Shown here: positions 21,510 through 31,904 of the stretch, in pieces
Layout: the number at the start of each line of letters is the position of its first letter
How positions within the stretch are numbered: position 1 is the first letter of the stretch
Source: Hirundichthys speculiger
Lineage: Eukaryota > Chordata > Actinopteri > Beloniformes > Exocoetidae
Reading direction: 5' to 3'
NCBI GenBank assembly: GCA_018398805.1
Contig: JAGFBZ010002322.1
Span: 223,501-287,500, forward strand
Length of the DNA stretch: 64,000 bases
Notes under the pieces: model-generated
What the model was told of the DNA's origin: nothing
Seen by the model: only the letters and a program-made list of their open reading frames with translations
The model's database searches: none
Made by a program: the position numbers and the translations under genes

Positions 21510-22150
21510 GTGCATGATAACTATCGGGTCTATAACTATCGAGCCGATAACAGGAACTTATGACGTCATCCCGATAAGTCCGATATCACGACGAATAGCC
21601 CCGATAACATTTATATTTCTGTCAACACAGCAGTGTCTCGCTCCCTCTGAGCCTTGAATGACCAGCAGTGAATGTTATGTTCAAGTAACGTCGGCATAAT
21701 CAGAAAAACGATTACTCAATAAGGAAAATCAAGAATACCCCCTCATGCCAGAAAACAACTCGTTAACTCGGTCATAATTTTAGTAGTTGCTGACTTGAAT
21801 TGATATTCGCAGTATTTTCCCACATGTTACACATAAAAAAAAGAAAAAATAGAAAAGGCTGAAAGAACGACTAGCAAATAAGGAAACGTCGGAATTTACG
21901 TTACACCTTGAATGCAGCCTGCAGCACAGCGCTGATCACAACAAACATGGCGGCGTGGAATTTCGTTAAAGTTTCAGAAGAAGATAGTTTGGTGGTTATT
22001 TGTGACGAATCCTCCGAGTGAATTCTACGAGGAGGGAAGTACAAGCTTTAATACGTAAAACCCGATCGGCCACCTACAACATAACAATCGCTTCCATGGA
22101 GTTTTGAAATCGCGCTAACATGAGCTAACGGAAGCTAATGCTAACATGCG
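21510..22150 (+). pseudogene. Degenerate hAT/ZBED element with BED-finger remnant
   Basis: GATAACTATCGG-type motifs (21525-21610) look like subterminal hAT sequence. At 21949 ATGGCGGCG begins MAAWNFVKVSEEDSLVVICDE, then ILRGGKY, resembling the start of a BED finger in ZBED-type transposases, with a stop soon after. A CpG-containing ATGGCGGC here could be mistaken for a host promoter; I read it as transposon. Confidence 0.55.
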
Positions 22151-23226
22151 CAAGCCAGCAGGAGTCTCTCCTCCCCTCCCTCTCCCTCATTCCTCTCATC
22201 TAAAGCTTCCATGAGATTAAAAAATATTTTTAAATAAACTACCGAACCTCATTAACTTTAATTAAAGGTATTAATTATAATGGAACCACAAGCCAAAATC
22301 CTTTAAATGTTAATCTTATTGTCAGGGGTCCTTTTTTTTTTTTTAAACGAAAGTCAGATACAACGCTAGAAAATTTGCACCATATGAAACTATATTTACA
22401 TACCTCTCCAAATGACTCTCAATAGAGGAAGGTGTACATCATAGGGTTATAATATTTTGTTTTAAGTCATTAAGTTTTTTTATTTTCAGCTATTTAAGTA
22501 ATGATTTGCAGTTCAAGAAGGAATTGAGGAAAAAATACATTAAAAAAAATACACAAAAATCATTTGTGTCAGACTGCTGAATGATTCAACACAAAGAACT
22601 CAAATGTACTGATTTCTTTGTCAATATCTCAAACTTGGCAGTATACCAATATTCTTACCAACTCAGTCATGTGACTGAACGAAGACTATATACACTAACA
22701 CACACACAGACAATGAGCTTCAGTTGTTGCAAATGCTGGTTTTAAGAAGTGCAAACTCATCCATATTTCATCCAGAAAGTCCTTGCGTGCCTTTATTCAT
22801 AAATAACAAGTCTCCAGTCACATCCAGTCAATCACAACTTAGCCAGTTAAATAAGGGTAATTTTAGGTAATTTTAAGAGGCTGATGAAAGGGCACAAAGA
22901 AGTAGTAGCAGTAGTATTAATAACAAAAACAATAATAATCTCAGGCTATGAATCACAAGGTCATAATAGACAATGTGTGACATTTATTTTACAAAAAAAC
23001 ATAAAGATTTAGCAACTACTGCTGCACTAAACATGTAAAACAAATTGTTAACTGATTAAAAGGTAGTCAATATTTTTATTGTAAATATTTGAAAACGTTT
23101 TTTTATATTTGAGATTATGTCATTAATAAACAGCGTGCTGAGGGAAATAAGTTTTGGCATTTCATTCTCATACTGTACCGAAAACGAACTGAACCGAACC
23201 AGGCGCCTCACTCTACAGCTACAAGC
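22151..23226. other. Intergenic AT-rich DNA
   Basis: No open frame or RNA recognised. It contains an A/T-rich stretch and several short TAA-rich runs. It may include the 3' end of the hAT element whose transposase begins at 23227. Confidence 0.4.
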
Positions 23227-26060
23227 TTATGTGCATGAGCCAAATACATATCGCCTTCTTTCATTGACTGACACAAACTTCCTACATATTTCTTTGAGGT
23301 TCATTTCGTCCATCTTGCCCTTATGTACATGACAGACTGCTGTGTGATAGAGGCGTTCTTGAGACATGGCTGATCTCAACCATGTCTTTAATCTCCGCAA
23401 GGCACTAAGACTCCTTTCGGCCTCTGTAGAGGACACTGGTACAACCAGCAGGAGCCTGACTAAGGCCTCTACCTGGTCAAACAACCCCCTCCTCACCTCA
23501 ACTGGCATGCCCCTCAGAATGCTGGCTGTACCACCACTGGACTTCACCTGGTGTTTCAGAAGAAACATATTAAGTTGGACCCTCAAATTATCCATTTCAA
23601 GCTCTGGGTATGGCTCCACAACCTCTGAGACCATTTCCAGTTTATGGAGAGTAGCTAAGTCAGCCTGGCTAAACCGTTCTTCAAATTGCTGCTCAACAGT
23701 GTCTAACACTTTGTAAAACTCTGCCCTAAAGAAGTCTTCAGCAACATGTTGCTCTGCTTCACAGCTGTATCTCTTTTTAGGCTTTCTCTGATGAGGCATT
23801 TCAATAGCATCAATGTCGAGCAAGCTGACCACGTCCTCAGCTTTCTGAAACATGTTGTGGAAGCTCTCCTCATTTCTTTTAGCTTGTAATGATTCCCTTA
23901 CATACTGCACAGCTTCTCTCATTCCACAAATGGTTTGCGTTTCTTTCTGCAATGATTTGTTTAGATTCTCTAGTTCCCCAATAACCTCTGAACCCATCAC
24001 GAGCCCCAGGACAGTCTTGCCCTTGCTAAATGTCTCTAACAGACCATTTGCTCTTGAACCCGTGTCTGATTTATTGGAGGATGCCATTTCCTCTAATGTC
24101 GTCAAGACATTTTCGTACTGCCTTAGAACAGATTGAACTGCTTTGTAGTAGGGATGTTCCTGGCGACTAATTTCCCTGTCGACTAAACGAAAATTTTAAT
24201 TAAGACTAGTCGACTAGTCTAAAAAAAAAAGGAAAACACTCAGAAAACAGTGAAAATTTAGCACAATTTATTGAAACATAGAAACAGAATTTGAAACATT
24301 GTCCCAAAAAATATTGTGTGTAACAAGAGTTCTTTAAGCCTCTAATCACAATGTTCAACAACCATGTCGGATTTTAAATGCCGCTGAAGTACGAGACACT
24401 TTGCACCGTGCAGTATGAATGAATGTGAACATGAAGGCAACTCAGTCAAACGTTAACCACCAAAATAAATAAATTGCCTCTGACACATTGAATCTTGCAG
24501 ATTATCCGACAAAAATTATAGCTTCAATTCACTTTAAAGTTAATAAATCATCTAATTTATAATTACATTTCAACCGAAATGAGCAGCATTTTGCGCCGTG
24601 CAGTATGAATATAAACCCCTGCACATCCGAAAAAAAACTCACTTAAAGTTAACAAATAATGTAACATCTAAAAAAGATAAATTACTGCTGAATTATTAAG
24701 CTCTATGCGCAGTTCAATATGAGTGTAAAATTGAACAAACATCTAAAATCTCTCAGACCGGACGGGAGAACACGTCTCCGGGTAAACAATGTCAAATCGG
24801 CCTGAGTGTGGCTAGCACCGCTAGCATCAGCACCGCTAGCATCAGCACCGCTAGCATCAGCAGCCGTCGTCTCGTGCAGATTAACATCCAAATGTTTGAG
24901 TCGAATGTGGTTGCTCATTGCTCCAGTCGAGTGATTGTATGCCAGTTGTTTCTGACACAGTCTACATACTACCTTGTTTTCATTTTCTAGATTAAAGTAC
25001 CGCCAAACCGCGCTGGTTTAGCGAGACTATCTTCCCACCGTGCCGTTTTAAAACTCCAGTCTACTCGATCATTGCCGCGGGGAGGGGGGGCTGCTGTCTG
25101 ACGGCGCTGTAGCTCCGACTAGTGGCGGGCAGCTGTATGACAGTTAAGCGGCCTTGTACATGAATAAAACACAAATTGGTTTAAACGACTAATATTTCTG
25201 GTGCCGACTAGAAAGTGGGCAGACGTTTAATCGGTTAGACGACTAATCGCGCGCATCCCTACTTTGTAGCAGACTGTCCATCTGGTAGGACACAGAGCTT
25301 TTAAGGTGGAATTTGGTTCAGGGCCAGCATTTGCTTTAAACATTGCCTTGAATTTTCCTGACTGGTTGCTCAGACACCCTAGCTCATTAATCAAAAACAA
25401 AAGAATCACGGACAAACGGTTTGACACGTTGCATGCAGACTGAGCGATCAAGTGAGAGCAGGGGCACACAGTGCACATCGAGTGCAAGTGGCTGGTGTTC
25501 CATTGAATTTTCCGGCCATGTTGGCTGCACCATCATAAGTTTGACCACGCAAGCCAGACAGAGAGAGAGTCATGCGCTGAATGACATCTGTAGCTACTTT
25601 AGCAATGTCTTCTCCCTTGGTTTCAGTTACCTCATAGAGCCCAACAAAATCTTTATGGGGAACCAAGTCATGGTCTACATATCTGAAACAGATTGATTCC
25701 TGTTCTATTCCTGCTATATCCTGGGTGCCATCAATGATTATGCTATACTGAAGAATAGACTGAGATTTTATGGTTGCTGCTATGTCTCTGACAATTGCGT
25801 TACCGAATAACCTCAGAATTTCATTTTGAACTTGTGGACTGATATAATCATGTGGTTGCATCAACCAGTTAGCAAGAACCTGGTCCTCCTGACCTAGGAA
25901 CTTTAAAAGCTGGGGTAAACTTCCCTCGCTTGCCACGTGGCCTCTCATGGCAATACCCTGCCTAGCAAGGAAATGCAATGCTCCAGTAATCTTATCAAGA
26001 CAGTGGCTCGCATCTATCTGTTTTTTCCTCCAACGCCCTTAAGAGCACAGCACAGCCTTT
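23227..26060 (-). pseudogene. ZMYM1-like hAT transposase, split by another hAT and frameshifted
   Basis: N-terminal part (25978-25448): LLKFLGQEDQVLANWL, then IIDGTQDIAG and LRGQTYDGAANMAGKFNG, the DUF4371-type catalytic region of ZMYM/TTF-type hAT proteins. A shift near 25490 changes frame to LIAQSACNVSN and LKALCPTRWTVCYK. The sequence is cut there by a hAT (24149-25261) and resumes with AVQSVLRQYENVLTTLEEM. It continues open to the C-terminal dimerisation region SSTEAERSLSALRRLKTWLR and a stop at 23227. The 292-codon C-terminal part is intact. Domesticated relatives of such genes exist, but the shift and insertion argue for a dead copy. Confidence 0.88.
24149..25261 (-). mobile_element. 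hAT element (TAGGGATG family, copy 2) inserted in the ZMYM-like transposase
   Basis: Ends TAGGGATGTTCCTGG and GCGCGCATCCCTA, with perfect TSD CTTTGTAG (24141-24148, 25262-25269). It is the reverse complement of the element at 11129-12206 and carries the same BED remnant (AMSNHIRLKHLDVN, minus strand near 24860-24920). It differs by a 15-bp in-frame expansion coding ASGAD three times (about 24817-24861). Confidence 0.94.
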
Positions 26061-26195
26061 AGATGTGGGGAGTAATGTAAGAAAGGATACAGTTGATACC
26101 ATTTTGCCTGAAAACGTAACACTCTATTCAAGAGGATTTGTGGCTCTATGTATTTGGGGTCAGGTTGATAGGGCTTGGTGCCAATGTCCATCATA

Positions 26196-26563
26196 CAGTC
26201 ATGGAAAAAATTATTAGACCACCCTTGTTTTCTTCAGTTTCTTGTTCATTTTAATGCCTGGTACAACTAAAGGTACATTTGTTTGGACAAACATAACGAT
26301 AACCACATAGATTGCTCATAAGAGTTTTATTTAATATATTTGATATCTTACCATTTTCCATGGTTTTCTTGATTATAACCTAAATCACTTAAGTTTTTAC
26401 ATCAATAGCTATGGTGTTGTACTGCCAAAAACACTGCTTTTATGCATTCAGGGTTTTCTTTTCTGTCTGTTTTAGTCACATGATGACGTTTAGTGGTACC
26501 AGGTATTAAAATGAACAAGAAAGTGAAGAAAAAATGGTGGTCTAATAATTTTTTCCATGACTG
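26196..26563. mobile_element. Tc1/mariner miniature element, copy 2 (368 bp)
   Basis: Ends CAGTCATGGAAAAAATTATT and its inverse, flanked by TA (26194-26195, 26564-26565). It is nearly identical to 19639-20005, which suggests recent activity of one family. The DNA from 26566 to 26911 has no feature I can name. Confidence 0.93.
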
Positions 26564-27148
26564 TATATTCTTCTCCCTGGGGTTCCCTCAAGTCTTCGCC
26601 CTCCCTGTCTCTGCAGCTGGTCCTGTCGCTGAAATCTTTTCTATGTGAGCCAATCTCCTACAAATAAACATATATCTCTGTACTTGTACCTACATTTGCT
26701 ATATTTTTTGTACACTGTATAATTCTATTGCTCATTGTTGAAATTCAAATTCTCACCTCGTCATTTCTTTCTCCTCTCTCCACCTCTCCTACTCTTGGAT
26801 ACTCAATCTGTGTGCCTTCAACATTGTGTAACGCCTGTATGGATAATCACTATGTAGTTACTGCTTAATGTGCCACATTGGCCATAACATTACAGCACAT
26901 AGATGAAATCCTTACCAGGTAGGGCTGGGCGATTTTATCGATTCGGCGATATATATCGATATTTTATTTCCCAGAGAGTATTGATATTTCAGCCGCGGGT
27001 ATCGATATTCTAAGCTCCCTTCAAAACCCCCGTGTCTTCCTGTAAAGTGCCATTTAGTCCTCCAGCCGCTAGTGTCGCTGTAGAGCGTTTCTAACAGGTT
27101 ATCCAGAAGCTTCTTTCTCTTCCAGCTAGAGCTGAGCCAGTCAGGAGG

Positions 27149-27328
27149 ATGGCGGCGAGTATAAACGCAGCGCCTGCTAGCTTAAAAGCAGATGTGTGGG
27201 AGCAGTTCGGGTTGAAAAAGAAAATGGAAAGCGAAGATTTAGACAAAAGTATGGCGGTTTGCAATCTGTGTCACACAAACGTGAAGTTCTCTGGAAATAC
27301 CACCAACCTGCGAGGCGAGCCCACCTGA
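27149..27328 (+). pseudogene. BED zinc-finger N-terminus of a hAT transposase, frameshifted
   Basis: The ATG at 27149 opens 59 codons: MAASINAAPASLKADVWEQF, then SMAVCNLCHTNVKFSGNTTNL. The first Cys pair (C-x2-C) of a BED finger is present. The His part (AHLKRHHP) follows in another frame at about 27316-27341, so a small indel breaks the domain. The rest of the transposase is absent. Confidence 0.8.
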
Positions 27329-27562
27329 AACGTCACCACCCGGACAAGCTAATGCTAACTGAGAGCTAGCCAAACTGTATTTGTCAGGATTTGAGACCGT
27401 ATTCAGTGGTGGAAAACGCCGGCTTTAAGGGCTGTGTTTACTCTCGCGCCAACGTGTCGCAGTTATCTTGTCGCCGGTACGCCGCAGTTATTTTTGATAT
27501 GTTAATGTTGAAGCGCGTCTGCGCTGTTATTCCACGCCACAACGGAGAGCGACAATCACGAA

Positions 27563-27805
27563 CTAGCTAAACTTACTAAACGTATCTCTTGTGTTTTTCC
27601 ACTTCCTCACCATCTCGGCCGTATCCAGACCCACATTCATCGCTATCTCCCTCCATGAATTACTAGAATATGTGCTGTCTTTGTAGTGTGGAGAACCAGA
27701 ATCGTACAGATGTGGGTACTTCCTCATTTCTTCGATGACGTGGATGTAGAATTTACCAATCAGAGGCCTCCTTTCTCTCCTCTCTGCGACGTTGTTTGCA
27801 GTCAC
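27563..27805 (-). CDS. MADF-domain exon inside a hAT element
   Basis: The open stretch encodes LIGKFYIHVIEEMRKYPHLY, YKDSTYSSNSWREIAMNVG and VRKWKNTRDTF. These are the aromatic/Trp landmarks of a MADF (Myb/SANT-like) DNA-binding domain as in Adf-1-like proteins and accessory proteins of Harbinger transposons. No ATG precedes the domain; a TAG lies just upstream and AG dinucleotides could be an acceptor. A strong donor A|GTAAGT follows TTT near 27571-27566, where the domain would continue in the next exon. It points against the BED remnant. It may be a captured host exon or the trace of a second nested transposon. Confidence 0.6.
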   Translation of the reverse strand: MTANNVAERRERRPLIGKFYIHVIEEMRKYPHLYDSGSPHYKDSTYSSNSWREIAMNVGLDTAEMVRKWKNTRDTFSKFS

Positions 27806-28223
27806 CTACCTTTCAGTTCAGTTAATTCAAACAAATTGGAACACTCACAAGATGTCACCAAAATCACTTTGTCCTGTTAAAATCTTTCAGAAAATGATGT
27901 AAATGTATTGTTAGAAAAATATCGATATAATATCGTATCGTGAGCCAGATGTATCGTATCGTATCGTATCATATCGTGAGATTAGTGTATCGCTACAGCC
28001 CTATTACCAGGTCACCCCTTTCTCCTCTCTCCACGGAGGAGAGACTGTGTTGGCTACCTTACCTGATTACTACTTTGCTCTCTCCGTTTGATCTGTACTT
28101 TCCCTCTTTCTTTTCTTGCCTGGTGTCTGTACAGTAACACAAACTGAAATTACTATATTATAATACAACACGGCAATGAAAATTTTGAAAATGTAAGATA
28201 ATTTACTAATAAGCAAAAACATT

Positions 28224-28626
28224 AAAGGTGGGGTAGGTGTTGTTTTTTTGCAACACTTTTTACAATATTGCCTGAAAACCTTTTCACATTTCCATTGCAC
28301 CCACTAAAATAAAATGTTTGCAAAAAAACTAAACGTTTTGGTCCGGTCTAGAGGGTATAATCAGAGAAAAACTCTGACCAATCAAAATAGTGATCATCAC
28401 TATTTTGATTGGCTGCATAATACGTCCATCAAATATCAATGCACTCCCCTCCACCCCTTCCTCCCTGCGGTTCATGTAGTCGTGAATCGTGTGAAGGCGT
28501 GGTTTCGAGGGGTGAGCTGAAGAGGAGGAGGCGGAGCCTTTGGGAGGAGGGAGGGAGTGTATATTTTCAAAATCTCACTTGAGTTGGATTGATGGAACCG
28601 TTTTTCAAACAACACCTACCCCCTAG
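28224..28626. mobile_element. Miniature inverted-repeat element (about 400 bp)
   Basis: Inverted ends GGGGTAGGTGTTGTTT and AAACAACACCTACCCC. The exact outer limits and TSD were not resolved, so the superfamily is open. The interior holds a perfect 35-bp palindrome at 28378-28412 and a G/A-rich patch (28520-28555). Confidence 0.75.
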
Positions 28627-28730
28627 GTGTAAATTAATTAACAAGCCATAAAGATTATGCTACTGTAACGTTAACGCTAGCGGTAAATTAGGCTGTGTTA
28701 ATGTTATATTTAATTTATTTTATCATTCTC

Positions 28731-28830
28731 TTAATTAATTAATTAATTCATTCATTAATTCATTCATTCATTCATTCATTCATACATTCATTAATTCATT
28801 CATTCATTCATTCATTCATTCATTTATAGG
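28731..28830. repeat. ATTC/ATTA tetranucleotide microsatellite
   Basis: About 25 tandem tetramers, first AATT-type and then ATTC-type, with a few interruptions. Confidence 0.9.
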
Positions 28831-28948
28831 CTTGTGCTAGTGCCGAGGGCTACAGTAGCCTCATACTGCTGTTCTTTCGGCCAGAATCGTCCGGGACTCT
28901 CAGCGAGACTATGAATAGTACGAGACTGAATGTTAAACGAAAACTCAC

Positions 28949-30460
28949 CCGGCTGTATTCATTTGGAACAAAGTCCTTTCTGTTGATATTTTCTGTTGAT
29001 ATTTCTGACTTCATTGCAATCATCCCCAAAAAGGGAGACCTTAGAGACTGCAATAACTACAGAGGCATCATGCTACTATCAACACCAGGCAAAGTGCTAA
29101 GCCGCATCATTTTAGAAAGGCTGAGAAAAGCGGTCGACGGTGAGCTAAGGGAAAACCAAGCTGGTTTCAGAAATGGAAGATCATGCAGTGACCAAATTGC
29201 CACTCTCAGAATCATCATCGAACAATCATTGGAATGGAACAGTCCCGCATACATAAATTACATTGATTTTGAAAAAGCATTCGACAGTGTAGACCGCAGG
29301 CTCTTATGGAGTCTGATGGCACACTACGGAATACCCCCAAAATACATTAACATAATCAAAAACTCATACCAGGACATGCAGTGCCAAGTGCTCCACCAGG
29401 GCCAAACACAGAAAACCTTCACCGTGCTCACGGGAGTGAAACAGGGATGCATACTCTCTCCTTTCCTTTTCCTGTTATGCATTGACTGGACCATGAAACA
29501 AATTACACACAACAGAAAGACAGGCATCCAGTGGACTCTCACCGAGCAACTAGAAGACCTGGACTTTGCCGATGACATTGCTCTCCTCTCACACAATCAT
29601 AATCAGATGCAGGAGAAAACCCAACTCCTTGAAAAACAGCAGCAGGACTGGGCCTGAAAATAAATGCAAAAAACCAAAACAATGAGAGTGAACAACAAAA
29701 AACACAAGTCCCATAAACGTCGGGACAGCCCACTAGAAGAGGTAGACAGCTTCACATACCTGGGGAGGTAATTACTGTGGATGGTTGGAACAGAAGAGGA
29801 TGTCAAATCAAGAATAGGGAAAGCACGAACAGCATTCAACATTTTTAAACAAGGTCTGGAAAACCAAAACATCTCGCTCAACACCCAAGCTCAAATCTTT
29901 AACTCCAACGTCAAAACAGTGCTGCTATATGGATCAGAAACTTGGAGGACCACCAAACACATCACAAATAAGCTGCAGACCTTCATCAACCACTGCCTTA
30001 GACGAATCCTTGGGATCTTCTGGCCCGAACGCATCAGTAACATCAGCCTGTGGGACCGCACCAAACAAGAAACAATAGAGCAACAGCTCATGAGGAGAAA
30101 GTGGAGCTGGATCGGACATACCCTGAGGAAAAACAACACGGCTATAACCAAACAGGCCTTAACATGGAACCCACAAGGCAAAAGAAGCAGAGGGAGACCC
30201 AAGAACAACTGGAGAAGGAGCACAGAGCTGGATGTAAAGAAACAGGGACTGTCGTGGAAACAACTAGAGAAAATGGCCCAGGACAGACGAGGGTGGAAAC
30301 TCTTCATCAATGGCCTATGTCCCGAAAGGGATGCAAAGGCCTAAGTAAGTAAGTAAGTAAGCAGTAAAGGCTTGTGTATTTCACATACTTTCTTCTTCCA
30401 TTGTGGAATTTCGCCATTGTTGGCACAGTTTATGACGGAACATGTATTCCCACTCGACAT
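28949..30460 (-). pseudogene. THAP-like zinc-finger coding remnant split by a LINE
   Basis: The ATG at 30460 opens MSSGNTCSVINCANN and IPQWKKKVCEIHKP, with a C-x4-C pair as at the start of a THAP domain. The frame runs into the LINE tail at about 30361. On the far side of the LINE, 28990-28949 encodes NINRKDFVPNEYSR and ends at donor CGG|GTGAGT, where a THAP domain would continue into C-x2-H. Part of the middle of the domain is missing. The next exon was not found. THAP proteins are DNA-binding factors or P-element-type transposases; which one this was cannot be told. Confidence 0.5.
28985..30361 (+). pseudogene. 5'-truncated non-LTR retrotransposon (RT domain) with AAGT tail
   Basis: Reverse transcriptase is clear: IPKKGDLRDCNNYRGIMLLS, QAGFRNGRSCSDQIATLR, YIDFEKAFDSVDR, GVKQGCILSPFLF and the catalytic box LDFADDIALLSH. 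A shift near 29640 and a stop near 29770 separate it from the C-terminal part (29781-30344), with NSNVKTVLLYGSETWR, RRKWSWIGHTLRK and QALTWNPQGKRSRGRP. No endonuclease remains. The stop is followed by (AAGT)n at 30343-30361, a typical tandem tail, so the 3' end is native. The clade (I/Nimb-like or other) was not settled. Confidence 0.9.
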
Positions 30461-31904
30461 TATAAAAATATATATTTGTAGAGAGAGAAAAACACTGGTT
30501 AATCTGCGAGCCGGTGAAAGTGTGGCTCTGTAGCACACTCCAGCAATGGCGGACGGGGTACTTCCGGGGGGCTGGCCCGAAAATGTTTATAGCTTACCAC
30601 ATCGCTAAAGACATGGCTCCCATCGCTACAGTGGAACAGGCTGGCTTTATTCAGATGATTAAAGTAGTTGAACCCAGATACCAGCTTCCTGGACGAAATT
30701 ATTTCGCTAATGAAAAGTTACCGGTGCTAAAAAATTCATCTACACCATTTAAAACTTGCATTTAAGTCTTTTATAAATTTTTCTAAATCCCTAAATTTGA
30801 CCCCAAACTGATATATATTTTGGATAAATCATGTGTTAATGCAATGCAAATAAATTTAGTATAAAACTCTAAATTTTAATTAGGTCTAAACTTGTTTTTT
30901 ACTCATTTACTGGCAGTTATGCTTAAGGAGTTGAACACTGCTTATACTCGTCATGCACATATATAATAATTATTATACCCCTATTAACTGTAATTGGTTG
31001 ATTGTGTTTTTTCAATTTTTGATACTAAGGATATGCCATGGATGATGCCCGCATCACCCGTGCCATTGGTCTGTGCAAGAGGATTGTGAGCAGCTTTTCA
31101 TACAGCTGGAAGAAAAGAAAAGAACTGGCTCAAGTACAGCTGCAACTTGATCTACCAGGCCATCAGCTGATCACAGAGTCTGCCAGACGCTGGGGATCGA
31201 GGCTGTTAATGATAGAGAGAGTCCTGGAGCAAGAAAGAGCACTGCTGACAAGAAAACCAGACCTCTAGTCCTTACCTGGCAGGACATAGAGGTCCTGGAG
31301 GCAGTTCAGAAAGCTCTAAAGCCCCTCTAGGACTTTACTGACGCTCTCTCAGGAGAGGACTATGTGACCTTGTCGTACGTCAGACCTGTGCTTCACCTGT
31401 TCAACAATCGTCTCCTGGCATCTGAAGAGGGGGATAGTGAGCTGTGTGAAGCCATCAAAACAAAGGTTGTGGGTTACCTCAACAACAAATATGCAGACCC
31501 AGCTACCAGTGACCTGTTAGATATCTCCTCTCTTCTGGATCCAAGATTTAGGACCACATACATTTCATGCGTCAAAATGGATGCCCTGAAACGTCGGGTC
31601 ATCTTGGAGGCCCAATCTTTGCAGGAGGACCAGAGCAAATGTGCGAGTGAGCTCCCTACTCAAACAAGGAGAAGGAACTGTGGCAGCGCCCCCTGATCCT
31701 AAAAAAAAAAGAAATCTCTGGCTAGCTTCTTTATGGAGGGCCCTACGACCAGCACCAAACTCACTCAGAGAGAGACAATAGAACATGAACTGTCAGGATA
31801 TCTGCAGTCATTTAGAGTGATGCTGACCCACTCAAATGGTGGAGGGAACATGAAGTTGCCTTTCCAGCACTGAGCAAACTGGCCAAGAAGTACGTTTGTG
31901 TGCC

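Larger units (their letters stand above)
26920..28003. mobile_element. hAT element (1084 bp) carrying BED and MADF coding remnants
   Basis: Ends TAGGGCTGGGCGAT and ATCGCTACAGCCCTA with perfect TSD TTACCAGG (26912-26919 and 28004-28011). The ends have ATCGATAT and (ATCGT)n motifs. It holds a BED zinc-finger exon on the plus strand and a MADF-domain exon on the minus strand, listed separately. Confidence 0.93.

Noticed and set aside
21940..22150. Possible elk4 promoter or first exon (ATGGCGGCG, GC-richer patch upstream of the ETS exon)
   Set aside because: Reads as the start of a BED-finger transposase in plus sense, opposite to elk4, beside hAT-like motifs.
28850..29053. 67-codon minus-strand frame as one independent gene
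   Set aside because: Only its middle (NINRKDFVPNEYSR) is meaningful, as part of the split THAP-like exon ending at a splice donor; the remainder is LINE antisense and intron.
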